DNA from: Purshia tridentata
Taxonomy: Eukaryota; Streptophyta; Magnoliopsida; Rosales; Rosaceae
Length of the DNA stretch: 64,000 bases
Assembly: GCA_003254885.1 (NCBI GenBank)
Contig: QANT01003325.1
Location: forward strand, 62,001 to 126,000
Direction of reading: 5' to 3'
The notes beneath the pieces are model-generated. The model made no database searches. It saw only the letters and a list, made by a program, of their open reading frames with translations, and was not told the DNA's origin. Shown here piece after piece: positions 12,225 to 28,067 of this stretch; position 1 is the first letter of the stretch, and the number at the start of each line of letters is the position of its first letter. A program made the position numbers and the translations under genes.

Positions 12225-12970
12225 CAGTGGCGGATCTAGAATATCTGATTTGAGGGGTCAATGTTATGACATTTTTTTATATGTGCCGCGTAGCGGCGGC
12301 AACATTTTTAAGGAACCACCACACACTTGAGATTTATATGTAATATTAATAATAAAGTAGTCCATCAGTCAAGGCCGACTCTAATTTTTGGAAGGCCCGA
12401 GCCAAAATTTAAAATTTGCCCCTAATCTTACTTGTAAGAAAATATATATAAATATTTTAAGTCTATCCATAGAAAGCAAATAAAAAATACTCTTTACAAG
12501 CCCAAATGAAAAATATATATATATTTTTTTCATTTAGCAAAATTGGGTTGGGCTCTTGAAGTCTTGGTTGTTGGTTGTTGGTTGTTGCTGCTTGCTTGCT
12601 TTGGGGTGGTTTTAATTTGGGGGGTTTCTGTTGATTTCGGGTGTGGCCATCAGTGGCTAAATTAAAGCATGTAATGTTTTGTTATATTTCTACTTAAAAA
12701 AAATTTAAAACAAAACAAAGGCAGCTGAGTAGCCTGGGCTGGGTGTGAAACAAGAAAAAAAAAACAGAGGGAAGAAGGTGAGAAGAGAACGATGCCGAGT
12801 CTGCTGAGTTGAGTTGTTGGTGGCCTTAGGGGGTCGCCGTCTGGTGGTGGGGGGTCGTATTCCACACTTCTGGGGGGTCATTTTCATATTTCCAGGGTGG
12901 TTATGGGGTTCTCGAGCCAGCCGGCGGGGGGTCGTCCGACCCCCCATGCTTGTATGTCCATCCGCCACTG
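12225..12970. mobile_element. Non-autonomous hAT transposon, 746 bp
   Basis: The element begins CAGTGGCGGAT and ends ATCCGCCACTG, giving an 11-bp terminal inverted repeat that fits the hAT end consensus. It is flanked on both sides by the identical 8-bp sequence CTCTCAGT (12217-12224 and 12971-12978), the target-site length expected for hAT. No transposase frame is visible inside, so it would depend on an enzyme supplied elsewhere. The perfect target duplication suggests a fairly young insertion. Confidence 0.9.
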
Positions 12971-13139
12971 CTCTCAGTACTAGAGGTGTCAAACAGGCCG
13001 GGCTGGGCCCATGGTGCTTTCATTTAAGTTGAGTCCATCATGTTTTGGTGCCGTGTTTAGGTCTGGCCCATATAGTTAAAGCCTAGGTCCGGCTCATGGC
13101 CCATTCGTGCTCGGCCACGAATACTTTTAGAATACTTTT

Positions 13140-13393
13140 AGGGCTCGTTTAGCAATGCTTTTGGTAGCGTTTGACAAAAATATATATAAGTATTTTTGGA
13201 TTATAAAAACGCTTTTAAGAGATTTTTTGAGAAGCACCTGACAGGTGCTTTCATCAAGAAACAATTCAAGTGCTTTTGCATAAACTGCTTAGAATTTTTA
13301 TAAAAATTTGTATGTGTTTTATTGCAGAACTACTTCTAACAAAAGCGCTACTAAATAAAAGCGCTTTTAAGAAGCAGTGCCAAACAATTCTTT
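13140..13393. mobile_element. MITE-like repeat with imperfect terminal inverted repeats
   Basis: The left end GGGCTCGTTTAGCAATGCTT pairs imperfectly with the reverse complement of the right end, GAATTGTTTGGCACTGCTT. The interior contains inverted AAAGCGCTTTT-type blocks. This is the familiar GTTTGGCA..GCTT architecture of short plant hAT- or Harbinger-like MITEs. I could not fix a target duplication, so the superfamily and exact ends are uncertain. Its right end abuts the left border of direct repeat copy B. Confidence 0.55.
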
Positions 13394-13396
13394 AGT

Positions 13397-14395
13397 ATGA
13401 AATAAATCTGTGAACATTCATTCTTTTAGAATACTTTTAGTATCTCACATCCATAACTATTATATGTCTCTCATGTTAACTACTGCACACAAACAAAGAT
13501 CCAAGGTTTCAGTTAGTAAACATCTTACAACCCGGATTCCAATTAGGACAAGATGAACTGAGAACTTCTAAAGACTTGTCTGATTTTCTGTATTTCTCTC
13601 TCCCGCTAGAAATTTGACTAGGACTAGTATGAAGTATCACTAACAAAATACATGTCTTAGACATGAGGCATCAGAATCAACTCTTTTTTTCTAAAATGTT
13701 GCAGCTGGTTGGACATTTTCCCAATACAGAATTCCAGTGTGGAAGCCCTCAATTCTTAAAACATTAAACTAGTAAGAGCATTCCCATTGTCCTAATTACT
13801 CTAACTCCACAAACAATCTCAGAGAAAAACCATCCTAGTAATAATACAGGGTACTTAATTCTCATTTTCTAAAAAGAAGACAGAAAAGAAAATCCTGAAA
13901 ACCCCAATTTATGAATTCAAACAATTCGCTTGATCCATCATTCAGAAAGAAAAAGAAACAAAATTCATAGTCAACCAAATAAGGACAAACCCAAGATTCG
14001 AAGAAATAGAATGATAAAGAAAGCAAAGAAGAAAAGGCAAAAAGAAGAGAAGTTACTGTACAGGGTGAAATGAAGAATGAGATGTCAATCAGAATGCGAA
14101 TCGTAGTAATAGTCATCGTAATGGAGGGTGGTGGAGGAGGCATCAGAGTCAGAGTCAGAGTAGGAGTCCGGAGGAGGGACGCAGAGAAAGGTCCAGAGGC
14201 AGAGAGCGAGACGACCCAACTGCTGCAAAGGGAAGCAACACACGAGATCCAACAGCTCATGGCTGCTCAGACGCTCTGGGAGAGGGTGGCATGCCAAGTA
14301 CTGCCACATGTCGGTTGATAAGTGTGCCACAGACACCACTATCAAGCTGTTGAACACCATTTTTGTTTGTGTCTTACTGTATCAAATTGTATCTT
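13397..14395. repeat. Direct repeat copy B (1.0 kb segmental duplication)
   Basis: Near-identical partner of 6577-7870, in the same orientation and offset by about 6.5 kb. It contains a single unit of the segment that is tandemly doubled in copy A. Its left border lies directly against the MITE-like repeat ending near 13393. The chimeric eIF3b-MYB gene, the PBL16 fragment and the hAT element lie between the two copies. Confidence 0.9.
14085..14360 (-). CDS. Small conserved-looking plant protein, 91 aa, copy B
   Basis: It encodes the same 91 residues as the ORF at 7560-7835, with the same ATG and stop context: a Leu/Cys-rich N-terminal part and an acidic Ser/Asp/Tyr tail. It lies about 0.5 kb upstream of the lysyl-tRNA synthetase start and is divergent from it. 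Which copy is ancestral cannot be told from the window alone. The single-unit layout of this block makes copy B the simpler candidate. Function unknown. Confidence 0.55.
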   Translation of the reverse strand: MVFNSLIVVSVAHLSTDMWQYLACHPLPERLSSHELLDLVCCFPLQQLGRLALCLWTFLCVPPPDSYSDSDSDASSTTLHYDDYYYDSHSD

Positions 14396-14852
14396 AACAG
14401 ACTCAAAACTCGAGACTCAAACTCGACCCAGCAGTTCTACTAGTCTTGTGTTGGAGACTACATAAGACATTTACATCGATCACTATAGTCCCATTCAATG
14501 CACTATAGCCTCATTCAATGCACCATAATTTGTAGTGAGAAGTGAGAACGACCCTTCTTGTCACTCTACATGTTCATGTAAATGGCTTACAAAAGTGTAC
14601 ATGCAAATGTTGATGATTGAAAGGCATAGGCGCATAGCATAGTTTCCCTTTCTCAGATGCCTAGTGCCTGAAAGTGGGCCTATAGTTCGTTTCACAAAGC
14701 CCACTATTGATTTTGGTCCATTGCCTGATTATGTTGAGAGGCCCATTGAATGTTGTTTTTAACTAAACTAATAATAAGAAATAAGAATGATGGATTGGAT
14801 TTGGAATTCGAAGTGAACTGGTGAAACAAACAAAGAAAGTAGCAAAGAAGAG

Positions 14853-19488
<4,636 letters not shown>

Positions 19489-21759
19489 TGAGACAGAGGC
19501 AAGGGGCCTAGGATTGTTTTGATTATGTTGAGGACAAACTGGAGCCTATTTAATTTTTTTTAATTTTTTTTACTGATGTCAAGTTTATTGGACAACACAT
19601 ATCACGGCTTACTAGGATGAGCCGCTACCAGGCATAGTTTTGGGGCTTCCCTGTTTTTGATTTCCTGGTTGCCTTACTCTTTTGGCCATGTCTTGCGTTA
19701 ACAATATCAACCAAGGCCCTTTGAGCCATTTGATGGCTTGTCAAAGTGATATTGGCTGTAGGAAAATGATAGCTCGCAGGGATGTAAACCATTAATGATG
19801 AGAGTTGAGATCGTCAACCTGATGGATTTATTTGTTTGGTTATTTATGAATTATGATCAACCTCATGAAGATTTGCTTACCCAATGTGATGTATTTCCCT
19901 TATGGCTCTGCCTAGAACATATTTGGAGCCTGGAAACATATTGTAGGTCGTTCTTTCTTCAATTTTTGACATAAACGATGGTATGAGGGTGTGCAGGTAT
20001 CACCAAATGATGGCGTGATTATGAGTGATTAATTTTCAACAACACTTTGGTTGAAGCTGTCAGAAAATGTGTTTCAGTTACAGTACATGCGCGTTTTGTA
20101 AATATCTTGATGCTCCATCTTTAGTAACAGTGAAGTATAAGCGACTTTGGTGAGAAGTTGTAGCAGCCTGGTATGCCTAGCATATCTCTCTCAACTATTT
20201 GTGTAATTTTTGTATTTTTGGTAGTTATCATGCAAGAGCAAGACAGATTTGCAAAAGGGGAGGGACCTTTGCCCCCACAATGATAAACATGAGGGCATGC
20301 GCTTGTCTGCTAACACGTGAAAAAGCTGCAAATGGCATCCCCTTTCATGATCTGACCTGGGTTCTTCTGAATCATCATCTGCTTCTTTTGGCTTCCCAAA
20401 TTATATGGTTTACAGATGTTGGATACATATTGGATTACTGGGTCCCAACCCATGCCCTGTTAACATGAGGCCCCGCTACGACATATGTCTATGTGTGCAT
20501 GCCCACAATTATTAACCTAGCTTTCTCAACATGGTTATGATTTCGTTTAATATATAGTTTATATCAGTGTGCAATTATCATCTTGAATATATATAATAAA
20601 TGCGTTAGCCCACAACAAATTAAACGAATCTGAGACACTGAGCATATCATATCATGCTAACATTGTAACAAAACAAGGATGAATATTTGAGTATGCCTTG
20701 GGTTTTTCGTGGGGTACGACAGAAGCAAAGGATAACCATTAATTAGGAAATGTCGGTAGAAAATTTCATGCCATTTGCCTTCAAAGCATGTCTGCAACTA
20801 ATAATATAACCTATCTTAATTTAGATAGCTTTCAGAAGGAGTATCACATTAATATAGTTATAATCAAATTGTAAATCGAAAAGGCAGCCAAATTCATAAT
20901 GAGGAAAGAATAAGAATGACTCATTAAACAATAGTAATCAATTGAGGTTAACATTTAATTGTTTGAAAAGGTCAACCTTCATCTGATCCCCAAGCAATCC
21001 ATGGTTTGCATGCGCTTACACGCTTACAAATTCCTTAAAAACTTCATGCAGGACCACTTACTAGAATAAACATACATGCATGTGAGGCAACTTGGAAGAT
21101 CTGGCGGTACCTTGTAAAACAAAAAGAAGATCTGGAGCCTTAATGGCTAATCAGTTATAATAATCAAATTGCGACATTCCTCATTTTGGATCATCTACAA
21201 GACTACAACAAGAAAAATATATATAGAATAGAAAATGGATGGAGATGGCATGTCTTGCATGGTGGACTATTGATCCCAATGGAAGGGTTGTGGTTGATGA
21301 GCTGGGTCAGGTCAATGTAATAAGTTCTAGAATTGCTGCTGAAAACAGAATACACTCATCATTAATTAACCAATATTTAATACAATAAATAAATATTCTC
21401 CTTCCAATATCACAATTAATTTTCATATCTGGAGACTGGAAATCTTTTCTGATACCATTCTATACTATTTGACTAACTCAGTCATATGTAACCCTGCTTA
21501 ACATTTCAATCTAGCCTTTGTTTTCTTACTCAAGTTAAAGAAAACAAAGCTAAAGGGGGCATCCAATCAAATTCAGAAAGAACAAAATAATTATGGAAGT
21601 TAGTAAGTTACTGATGAAGTTCCTTGCATTGCTTGTTGGTTGGTAGGCAAAGAAGCTTTCAAGTCTAAAAAGCTGTTTTTTTATTGTGGCCAAAAGTCTA
21701 AAAGCTGTTTTTTTTTTTTTCTGGCCCGAAAGTCAAAAAGTTGTTTAATTATGTAGACT
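19489..21759. other. 3' flank of the lysyl-tRNA synthetase gene and intergenic DNA
   Basis: The first few hundred bases are presumably 3' UTR. I see no further exon series. Near 21656-21745 there is a degenerate local repeat of AAGTCTAAAAAGCTGTTTTTT, about three copies, next to the hAT-like element. Confidence 0.45.
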
Positions 21760-22459
21760 TAGGGGTGCACACGGATCGGTTATCCGATCCACAAACCATT
21801 ATTCATATCCAATTCATAATTTGCGGTATAGCAATTTTCATATCCATATCTGATCCACAAATTCGAATATCCACAAGTTCGGATATCCACAAAATCGGAT
21901 CGGATCGGATAACGGATAATATCCGAATAATAACATAAAAATTATTTAGTAAGTACACAACATAAAAATCATCCCTCAAATTAATTCAATAGTTACACAA
22001 TATAAAATTCAGAAATTAAGACAAACCTCAAACATAACAAGTTCCTACTTTCTAATAATCTTAAACTATATACTATATATATGTATAATTTTTATAATAG
22101 ATTTTATTGTCAAACTAATTTAAAATACCCTAAACTTAAATTATATAGTAACATAGATAGTTTATGAACTATATGGCATTATAAACTATAATAGAGGCTT
22201 TAATTTACTCTATAATAGGAATTAAACATATACAAACATATATAAACTATATAAAAATTTAATATATATATAATTTGCGAATCGGATCAGATATATCCGT
22301 AGTTTTTAAAATTGATATCCATATCCGATTCACAAATTGTGGATCGGATCGGATCGATATCCAAAAATAAGAAAGTGCAGATTGGATTGGTATAATATCC
22401 ACAAATTGTGAATCGGATCGGATCGGTAAGCATATTTTCAGTATATTTGTGCACCCCTA
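21760..22459. mobile_element. Non-autonomous hAT-like element, 700 bp, with ATCCGAT arrays
   Basis: Its ends are TAGGGGTGCACA and the reverse complement TGTGCACCCCTA, a 12-bp inverted repeat compatible with the hAT consensus. The flanks TGTAGACT (21752-21759) and TGTAGACG (22460-22467) are an 8-bp target duplication with one mismatch. Both subterminal regions are packed with GGATCGGAT/ATCCGATCC and ATCCACAAAT motifs in both orientations. Such motif clusters are typical of transposase-binding regions in hAT elements. The middle is AT-rich and non-coding. Confidence 0.8.
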
Positions 22460-23292
22460 TGTAGACGAGTGTGTAAATATTTATGGCAGGCAGTTACTGT
22501 TGAAGTTCCTTTTGGATCAGGGGTTAACAGTAACATGATGGAATGTTGGACGGTTGGGCCTGTCTTCCAAAATTCCAAATTGGTTTTTCTTTCTTTCTGT
22601 TGGCTTTCCAGCTAAGGTTTGCTTTCTTTTCGTTCTTTCTAAATTCTAGGGTCTATACTTTGCTCTCTCATAACATTTCTTCCTTCTTTCAACAATGTCA
22701 ATGGAGGTGAAACCGTGAAAGAGGGTATCATTGTATTTCAGGATCCATAGACAACTTGCTTTCTTCCAGTTCCAGTAGATGATAAAAGGGCAATCCACCA
22801 TCAAAAGCCTGAAACAGGGAAAACCGAGGTTTCTGGATCATTTTTAGGACGGTTTGAGAGAACCCCATTTCTTTTTTTGGAATAGGAATCCAACATCATA
22901 AGCCTTCAAAACTCATATTCCTTCTGGGTTTCACTTATATCTCTGAAACAAAAGAAAATGAACTTGCTTTCTCATTCAAACCCTTGATACTCGGCATCCA
23001 TATTGCATTTTAGCTTAAATTCTTCAAAGGGATACGAAAAAAAGGGATTTTTTTTATTAGTAAAAATACTTTTTTCATGGTTTTCATCTCCTTCAGATGA
23101 GTGCCAACTCAATTCACATTTTGGTTTTGGAATTCTCTTCTTGGGTACTTTGGTTTCGATCATTATATACCCTCTGAGATTAAACGAAAAGAAAACAGTT
23201 GAAGTTATAGTTGGATGCAATCTTTGAGATTGGAAGTGTAGAATGGGCTAACTGCAGTAATGGTAAGTTGTTAATCAATCAGGCAGATTTTG
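22460..23292. other. Upstream region of the CaaX-protein gene
   Basis: No separate gene is supported. The stretch from about 22620 probably contains the promoter and a 5' UTR. A possible 5' UTR intron runs from AATG|GTAAGT near 23263 to the CAG at 23282-23284, just before the start codon. The longer open frames around 23000-23220 lie on opposite strands of the same segment and show no domain. Confidence 0.4.
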
Positions 23293-24721
23293 ATGAGGTT
23301 TTTGTTTTGCAAGATTCATTGTCCTCCCTTCATTTGCTTTTGTAAACCATCCCCTTATATATACACTCCTGGACCACTGAAATTAGAAACTACCCCACAT
23401 GTGCCTTCTAAACTTGTGTCAGTTCCTGAAACCTCTGATCAGTTATCTGATGAGACCCTTGAAATAAATAAAGAGAGTTTAGATGGGAATCCAAAACCAG
23501 CTGAGAATTGTCTTAAAAGTAGTCTCAGAAAGCAGAATTTGGACTCTGGTGCTCCTGAAAAGGAGGTGAAGAAGAAAGTACAGTGGATGGACTTTTTAGG
23601 AAAAGAACTTGTTGAGATCAAGCAATTTGAATGCAGGTGCTCCTCTCTCTCTCTCTCCCCTCCATTACTGCATTATTGTTTTGGAATTCTATTGTTTTGT
23701 TTAGTTTACTTTGGTGGAATTCCTCAAATAATTGTGTAAAAAAGGACAGCTTCTTTATTTCTGCAATTAATATGCAGCAAATCCTACAACCTACATACAA
23801 AATTTTGAAAAGCATGCTTTGTAGTTTTTTTTGCGCAGTTTGGATCTTTCATCCAAGTATAAATTTATAAGAAACAAATTTTCTCTTTTTTATTTTTATT
23901 TCAATAGGTGACGATTAATACTTGCTTTAGGAGGCATTTACCGGTTTAAAGATACAATATACACTCCATAGAAAAAAAGAAAAAGAAAAAAGGAGTCGTC
24001 TTTTAGATGTGGTTAATGTAGGAACATCTCTTAGTGAGATATCTGTTTTAGGGATATCCTTAAATAGGTGGTTTTCCCAGATGTGACAGATATCAAAGAC
24101 TAGTTCTTTTGTCTCGGGTAGTATACCGATATTCTAAACTCCGTTTTTGAAGAAAAGTATTGGCCATTATTATCGGCCACTCAATCTAAGGATTAAGAAA
24201 TATCATTTTATTATACATTCTCTGAAATCCTATGAATTTCATTTAATAAATCTAACAAACCAGCGCATGGGCATTATCGTATGGATGGCCATATTCAACG
24301 TGCTTGCCTCAGACTCATGACCTACCTATTTCAATTTTCAAGTTAAATATTTGGTCTTGCTTATAAGAAGTGCCGAGTGGACTTATAACCAATCAATGTA
24401 TGTTTTGCCTCCCCTTGAAATATTGATTCTTTTTTGTTAGCATCTTATGATGTTTACTAATGTTTTCAATACATGTAATGCACAGTAGACTATACAAATC
24501 GCTATTAAAAGAAAGGAGTACAAGATGAAAAACAACCTGGAAAAGTTCCTTCTCAAAAGGAACCCATAAAATGATACTGTGCATGTTGCCTGTTGTGAAT
24601 TTCGTTTTGATTTCTGACCAAATTAAATTTACTTTGTAACTTGTATATCTTTGACAGTGAACTAGAAGATACCGACAATGAAGACGAAAGCAGAAGAGGC
24701 TGCATTTGTGTTATTTTATGA
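23293..24721 (+). CDS. Small plant protein with a C-terminal CVIL (CaaX) box, 135 aa
   Basis: Two exons, 23293-23636 and 24658-24721, join cleanly at GAATGCAG|T and total 408 nt. The N-terminus is short, Cys-rich and hydrophobic (MRFLFCKIHC...ICFC), followed by YTPGPLKLE. The middle is polar. The best conserved-looking part is KKKVQWMDFLGKELVEIK, which leads into an acidic stretch and the terminus GCICVIL. CVIL fits a CaaX prenylation box, and a leucine in the last position favours geranylgeranylation by the type I enzyme. The upstream Cys could be acylated. I recognise this as a plant-specific small protein of unknown function. Membrane anchoring is inferred from the motif only. The start is the first ATG after the in-frame stop. 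Confidence 0.75.
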
Positions 24722-25632
24722 TCCTTCTCAATCGGCTTCCACTCTGCACATTTCTAAAGCAACTACGGACTACAGTAATTACAAGCGAAAAAATTTATAC
24801 TCATGTAATGAGTCTAAAGTAATTGAAATTTAGTTTCAGTTCAATTCGCCTCACCAGCTCTCACAAGAATGTTAAGCTGTTTTATGGGAAATCAGCAGAA
24901 TAGAAAGTTAAGTTTTCCTCATAAGAATGTTAAGCTGTTTCTTTTGTGCTACACAACATTTTATTCATCTGATTATGAAATTTCACACAAGTTCTGAAAC
25001 TTCATCTACTAGTTATTTTGCCACCTAGATGCTTAATGTTTCAAAAGATAATGTTCTAAAATTTTGTGTATAAAGGCTTAGTTGAACACTGTATACTGTG
25101 TGCGCAAGAAAAAAAAAGAATCTGTATACTGCGAAATGAAGAAACACCAAATGTTGAAAGGGGTTTGCCAATTCGCAGTGCTGCTCTCATCAATAGCGGC
25201 AAGGCACCATGTGGTTAAGTGTCTACACTGAATTTGGAAAATCCACCATTTGGTGGTCATGAAATGCTGAGGTAATATTTCATGCCACAAGCATGGATGC
25301 TACTGAGAGTGTAGTTGTGTATTTGGTGTCAAATTTATTTTCAAGGATTGAGGAAGCTGGTATGAAACATTTTCTAACCCTCGTAAGTTTCCCTCTATCT
25401 TCAGTTCTTGAAAATTACTAGTAGAATCCTCTCATCAGAGCAAAAAAAAGTTGAAATAAGCAGCACTAAAGAAAAATCTCTTCAAAACTCATCCAAGATA
25501 TGAACAAATTGATAACTGCGAAACTGATCTGTCTGAGGCACCAGATGGCTCGGTCAATCCCTTCATTGACCTTGAAATAAGCTCAAACGCTGACCAGCTT
25601 AAGTCCTTTAATTTCTCAAGTAATTCATGGCT
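24722..25632. other. Convergent intergenic region with 3' UTRs
   Basis: This lies between the 3' end of the CaaX-protein gene (+) and the 3' end of MET1 (-). It contains a repeated AAGAATGTTAAGCTGTTT (about 24868 and 24922), probably within the 3' UTR of the first gene. No gene is seen. Confidence 0.4.
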
Positions 25633-28067
25633 CTATTCCTTTTTGAAAATGCCAAATAGAGATTTGATGGCATTGATGGCATTCTCATTGATGAATGATT
25701 CGTCAAATCTTTTCAGTAGAGGATTAAATTCCTCAGATGCTCTTACATTGGCAAGGTCAGGATCAGTCCGGATTCTCTGTTGACAGTAGTAATAGGTTCA
25801 TAAGAAGCTCTATGAACTAAACCATGGTATTCTTAAATACTGGTACATTACCTTGAAGTCTTCGAATCCAGATTTCAGGGCATCCTCAAGTGCAGAGAGT
25901 CCAGCTTGTATCTGTTTAAGGAATTAAAATGTAAATAAAGTAGTTGAGGTCAATAATAGGAAAAGTGAGAGCATCCTTCCAAGAAATATCTAATTTGTGC
26001 AGGAGCATAAGCCGTAGACTGATAAATAGATTATAAGTAAGCTCAGGTGGAAACATTTTTCCTGGTTGAGCTAACTGCTAAGATAAATAAGCGTCTTGAG
26101 AACTGCTAAAATAAATAGGTGTTTTTTCTCAGTGTCTCTAGACCTCAAAACTACTGAAAAGTTGGTGTGTTGATCAAATGTTGCAATCCCAGAATGAAGA
26201 GAAATGCTGAAGCAAAACATAAATCAAGGTAATAGTAGTAATGAGAACAAGAGCAATACCTGATTAAGCTTGGAATAGCAACAAGCAACATTGTAACTTG
26301 CAACTGAAGCTTCATCTGGACTTGGTCTTAGTCCTAGTACTGACTCAAATTTATCCAGTGCTTCCTCATATTTGGCACTCCTTTGTCAACCAATAAAATA
26401 AAAGAAAAAAAATTGTCAGTGGGATTAATCTCTGATTATCTGAATGTGTTCTAGGATAACTAATAATCAAAGAAATGGACTTCAAAGTAAAGAGAATGTT
26501 GTACAAAAAAGAAAAAAGAAATCGCAAAGAAAAAGGCAGAATCCTAGATTCTAATCCGTAAACATCAAGAATGAAGATTTCGTTCATTCCACTAGTATTA
26601 TGTAAACAAATGCTCACAAGATAAGAAAACGTAAAAAGAGAAGAAAGAGAGAGAGAGAGAAATCTAAGATCAAGCTGCCTACTTGTAAAGCTGCAGCCCT
26701 TCTTGGAGGTTACTTTCCCTCCGTGCTTTCTGTTCCTTTTTCCTCAAGTAGTTTTGCATCTGAAATCATTTACAACTTATAGAGACTACACTGCAGGCCC
26801 TTTCTAGAAATATCTCTTATATATAAGGAAGAAACGGAATTCAGCATTGTTTATATTACCAAATGGAGCAATGATTTACTCACTTGGATTTCCCTCACTC
26901 TGTTGCTAATAACACCAGAATTCCTTTCAGCTCTGATAATCTCCTTTTCAGTTAATTCACCTCCATTATCTAACTTGCCTGGAAAAAACGAAAAAGAAAA
27001 AAACAAATGTTGACAACCTCAGATAGAGCCATAACAGTTTGAATTAGGGAAATGGATGAGCTTTGAACAAAATTCAAAGAAGCTTGTTTTTCATTTTTCT
27101 TGAGTGAATGTGTGTGTAATTTACTTAATCATTCAGATTGTGGAAGATGGAAATGAATACAAAGCAGGCACAGAGAATGAGCTAACCGTATCTCTTCTGC
27201 ATCTTCATGAGTAGTGGACCTACCCTCTGGCGAATGGTGTACATGGTCCTCCCATATTCAGCAGCAGCCCATATTTCATCCCCAAAAACTGCACTGCATG
27301 CATTTTAGAACTCTTTGATCACATTGACAAACAGGTACTCATTGGCAAAAGGTAATTGCATTCTCATAAAAAATAAAAATAAAAATTAAGCAGGCAAAGT
27401 ACTTCATTAATCCCTAGTCTATAGAAAGACAGGAATTTGTTGGAAACAACTTTCTCTTCCTCTGTCTGACTACCCAATTTGCCATGAATTTCATAACCTT
27501 TCAAGACATAATATCAACCAATAATAAGCATGATTGTTCAAATAAATAGCAAGAGTGGTGCTATTTCTTTAACCTCCAAGAATAAATACAAAACTAAGAA
27601 GTTAAAAAGTAGGGGGAGAAGATGGAATGTAAGGACAACCTGGTGGCAAGTACTTTATCCCCAACAGTGAATTTGCCAGTCTTGTCAGCAAATCCACCAG
27701 GTGCAATCGCATCAATGTAAGTTCCACCATCTCGGCCCTTAGCAAATTTCAGTCCGTAAGGCTGCAGCAGTTCTACCTCATACTCTTCATATGCCTCCTC
27801 TCCTCCTCCATCTCCTTCTCCTTCTTCTCCACTTTCAGCTTGTTTCGATGTTTGAGACTCAGTTTCCGATGCTTTTACGATGAAAATTGATACTTTAACC
27901 AATTGGGTATTGAGGAAACAGCTTGAAGTGTTCAGATATGACCAATTCTTGGATGAAAAAAGCTTGGTTTGAGCAAACAGAAGTGGGTTCTGCTTGTTGC
28001 TTAAAACATTTCTTGGCAAGGGTAGTGAAGAATAGAGAGATAGGTGACCTGTCGGAGCTAAAGACAT
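25633..28067 (-). CDS. MET1: Protein MET1, chloroplastic (PDZ and TPR protein)
   Basis: A thylakoid-associated factor known in Arabidopsis (MET1/ZKT, At1g55480) to help assemble and repair photosystem II supercomplexes. The first exon starts at the ATG at 28067. It encodes a Ser/Leu-rich transit peptide, then an acidic Gly/Glu linker, then a PDZ-like fold (YEVELLQPYGLKFAKGRDGG, GGFADKTGKFTVGDKVLAT). Later exons give an AVFGDEIWAAAEYGRTMYTI segment, a basic helical region (QNYLRKKEQKARRESNLQEG) and TPR-type repeats (YKSAKYEEALDKFESVLGL, ASYNVACCYSKLNQIQ). The C-terminus is SLFGIFKKE followed by a stop. Length is about 330 residues, in line with the family. The reading frame is intact across the exons I followed. 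Confidence 0.92.

Noticed and set aside
6577-14395. Reading the two 1-kb direct repeats as LTRs of a retroelement
   Set aside because: The repeat ends lack TG...CA, no primer-binding or polypurine site is seen beside them, and the interval holds host-type exons rather than retroelement genes. No target duplication flanks the pair.
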